A DNA stretch of 5,436 bases from an uncultured Lachnospiraceae bacterium (GTDB taxonomy: Bacteria; Bacillota; Clostridia; Lachnospirales; Lachnospiraceae): positions 1 through 5,436 of the forward strand of contig CACXEL010000232.1 in the NCBI GenBank assembly GCA_902766655.1, in the 5' to 3' direction. Shown in pieces: positions 4,748 through 5,436 of the stretch. Numbering within the stretch: the stretch's first letter is position 1; each line of letters begins with the position of its first letter. The notes under the pieces were generated by a model, which was given only the letters and a program-made list of their open reading frames with translations, ran no database searches and was not told where the DNA came from. The position numbers were made by a program, and so were the translations under genes.

Positions 4748-5436
4748 ATGGCGGATAATTCATTCTTTTACAAGACGAACAGGCGGAGATTCAGCGATCT
4801 TTTCTTTTGCTTCTGCGGCTATGAGGCCTGCGAACCGCTGCACAGCTTCGGACCGGCGGTCAGGCCTACCTACCTGATCCATTTTATCCTTTCGGGCAAG
4901 GGTACTTTCTATACCTATTCAGACGATACGACCTACCATCTGGAGGCCGGCGAAGGGTTCCTCATCGAGCCCGGAAAGCAGACATTTTATCAGGCGGACG
5001 CCACCGACCCCTGGCGGTATCTCTGGGTGGGCTTCAGCGGGAAGCTGGCGGAGGAGTTCATTTCCGGAATGGGCCTGGGGAACAGCTCGGTGATCTTCCG
5101 GAGCCGGCACGGCAAGGATTTCCAGGAGATCATCTTCGAGATGCTCCGCCACAACATGGGCGAGGACATGGACGAGCTGATTCTCGAATCCCTCCTCTGC
5201 CGTTTTCTGGCGATTCTGACCGGCGACGTGTCCGTGGAGAGCCCGGACGGGAAGAGAGGGAACGAGTACGTCCGCAAGGCCATCGAGTTCATCCAGAACA
5301 ACTATTCCAGGCCGATCCGCGTCCAGGACGTGGCCAGCTACGTGAATATCAACCGCGGCTACCTCTACGCCCTCTTCAAGGAGGAGCTGGAGATGTCGCC
5401 GCAGCAGTACCTGAGCAACCTCCGGCTGACCAGGGC
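4748..5436 (+). CDS. AraC family transcriptional regulator, 3' end beyond the window
   Basis: The visible 229 residues hold an N-terminal AraC-type cupin ligand-binding domain and the first half of the DNA-binding domain. The cupin region includes PTYLIHFILSGKGTF (residues 40-54), YHLEAGEGFLIEPG (63-76) and the aromatic DPWRYLWVGFSG (87-98) common in sugar-responsive members. The linker is followed by RKAIEFIQNNYSRPIRVQDV (176-195) and the first helix-turn-helix with its recognition part NINRGYLYALFKEEL (200-214), ending near SPQQYL (217-222). The second helix-turn-helix, about 50 residues, is off the edge. ATG 4748 is chosen because an in-frame TGA lies at 4709-4711. GGGAGG (4728-4733) is 14 bases ahead, which is longer than ideal, and a TTG at 4718 is the only other start. 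It is a cytoplasmic regulator of unknown ligand, most likely acting on genes downstream of the window. Confidence 0.92.
   Translation, partial: MADNSFFYKTNRRRFSDLFFCFCGYEACEPLHSFGPAVRPTYLIHFILSGKGTFYTYSDDTTYHLEAGEGFLIEPGKQTFYQADATDPWRYLWVGFSGKLAEEFISGMGLGNSSVIFRSRHGKDFQEIIFEMLRHNMGEDMDELILESLLCRFLAILTGDVSVESPDGKRGNEYVRKAIEFIQNNYSRPIRVQDVASYVNINRGYLYALFKEELEMSPQQYLSNLRLTR

Noticed and set aside
4468..4758. 96-codon + strand open frame upstream of AraC
   Set aside because: It needs a non-ATG start, has no good ribosome binding site or family resemblance, and overlaps the AraC start. The exact direct repeat fits a leader better than a gene.

Overview
The window looks like chromosomal DNA from a GC-rich member of the Clostridia (Bacillota), probably an anaerobe of the gut type. 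This rests on four family recognitions: the C-terminal tail of an Rpn-family nuclease/transposase, a Megasphaera/Clostridium-type short-chain flavodoxin, and DUF3793 and DUF2325 proteins, two small families found mainly in Clostridia. Coding regions use G or C at most third positions. Shine-Dalgarno sites are GGAGG-like. No database search was possible, so all names come from recognising sequence motifs.

Layout. (1) Positions 1-248, + strand: the 3' end of an Rpn-family gene, closed by a terminator at 267-327 whose A- and T-flanked arms suit it to both directions. (2) Positions 536-2188, - strand: DUF2325 (2188 to 1907), a block of three tandem 57-58 bp GC-rich repeats (1734-1905), DUF3793 (1690 to 1136), and flavodoxin (952 to 536) behind its own promoter region. 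Palindromes of the form TTAG-N6-CTAA lie upstream of DUF2325 and of flavodoxin, with a third, imperfect copy at 2274-2287. They look like operators for one shared repressor, and a metal-responsive DtxR/MntR-type regulator is the natural guess. (3) Positions 2289-2566: an intergenic stretch with a good promoter (TTGACA, 18 bp, TATAAA) for a + strand MATE-family exporter (2567-3982). (4) Positions 3978-4083: a 106-bp almost perfect palindrome with 49-bp identical arms that begins on the MATE stop codon. It is followed by a short possible gene remnant and a textbook intrinsic terminator (4222-4275). (5) Positions 4435-5436, + strand: a TATAAT promoter element, a leader of about 300 nt with repeated ATCTCA elements, and an AraC-family regulator that runs off the right edge.

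How the parts may work together. The - strand group is the most coherent unit. Flavodoxin replaces ferredoxin as a low-potential electron carrier when iron is short. DUF3793 and DUF2325 have no established function, but the shared operator-like sites suggest one metal- or redox-responsive regulon. The MATE exporter and the AraC regulator each have their own promoter and are separated by a terminator, so the window gives no direct evidence that AraC controls the exporter.

The best candidates for something undescribed are the DUF2325/DUF3793/flavodoxin group with its operators, the giant palindrome on the MATE stop codon, and the tandem hairpin repeats inside the DUF operon. None is a recognisable defence system, prophage or mobile element.
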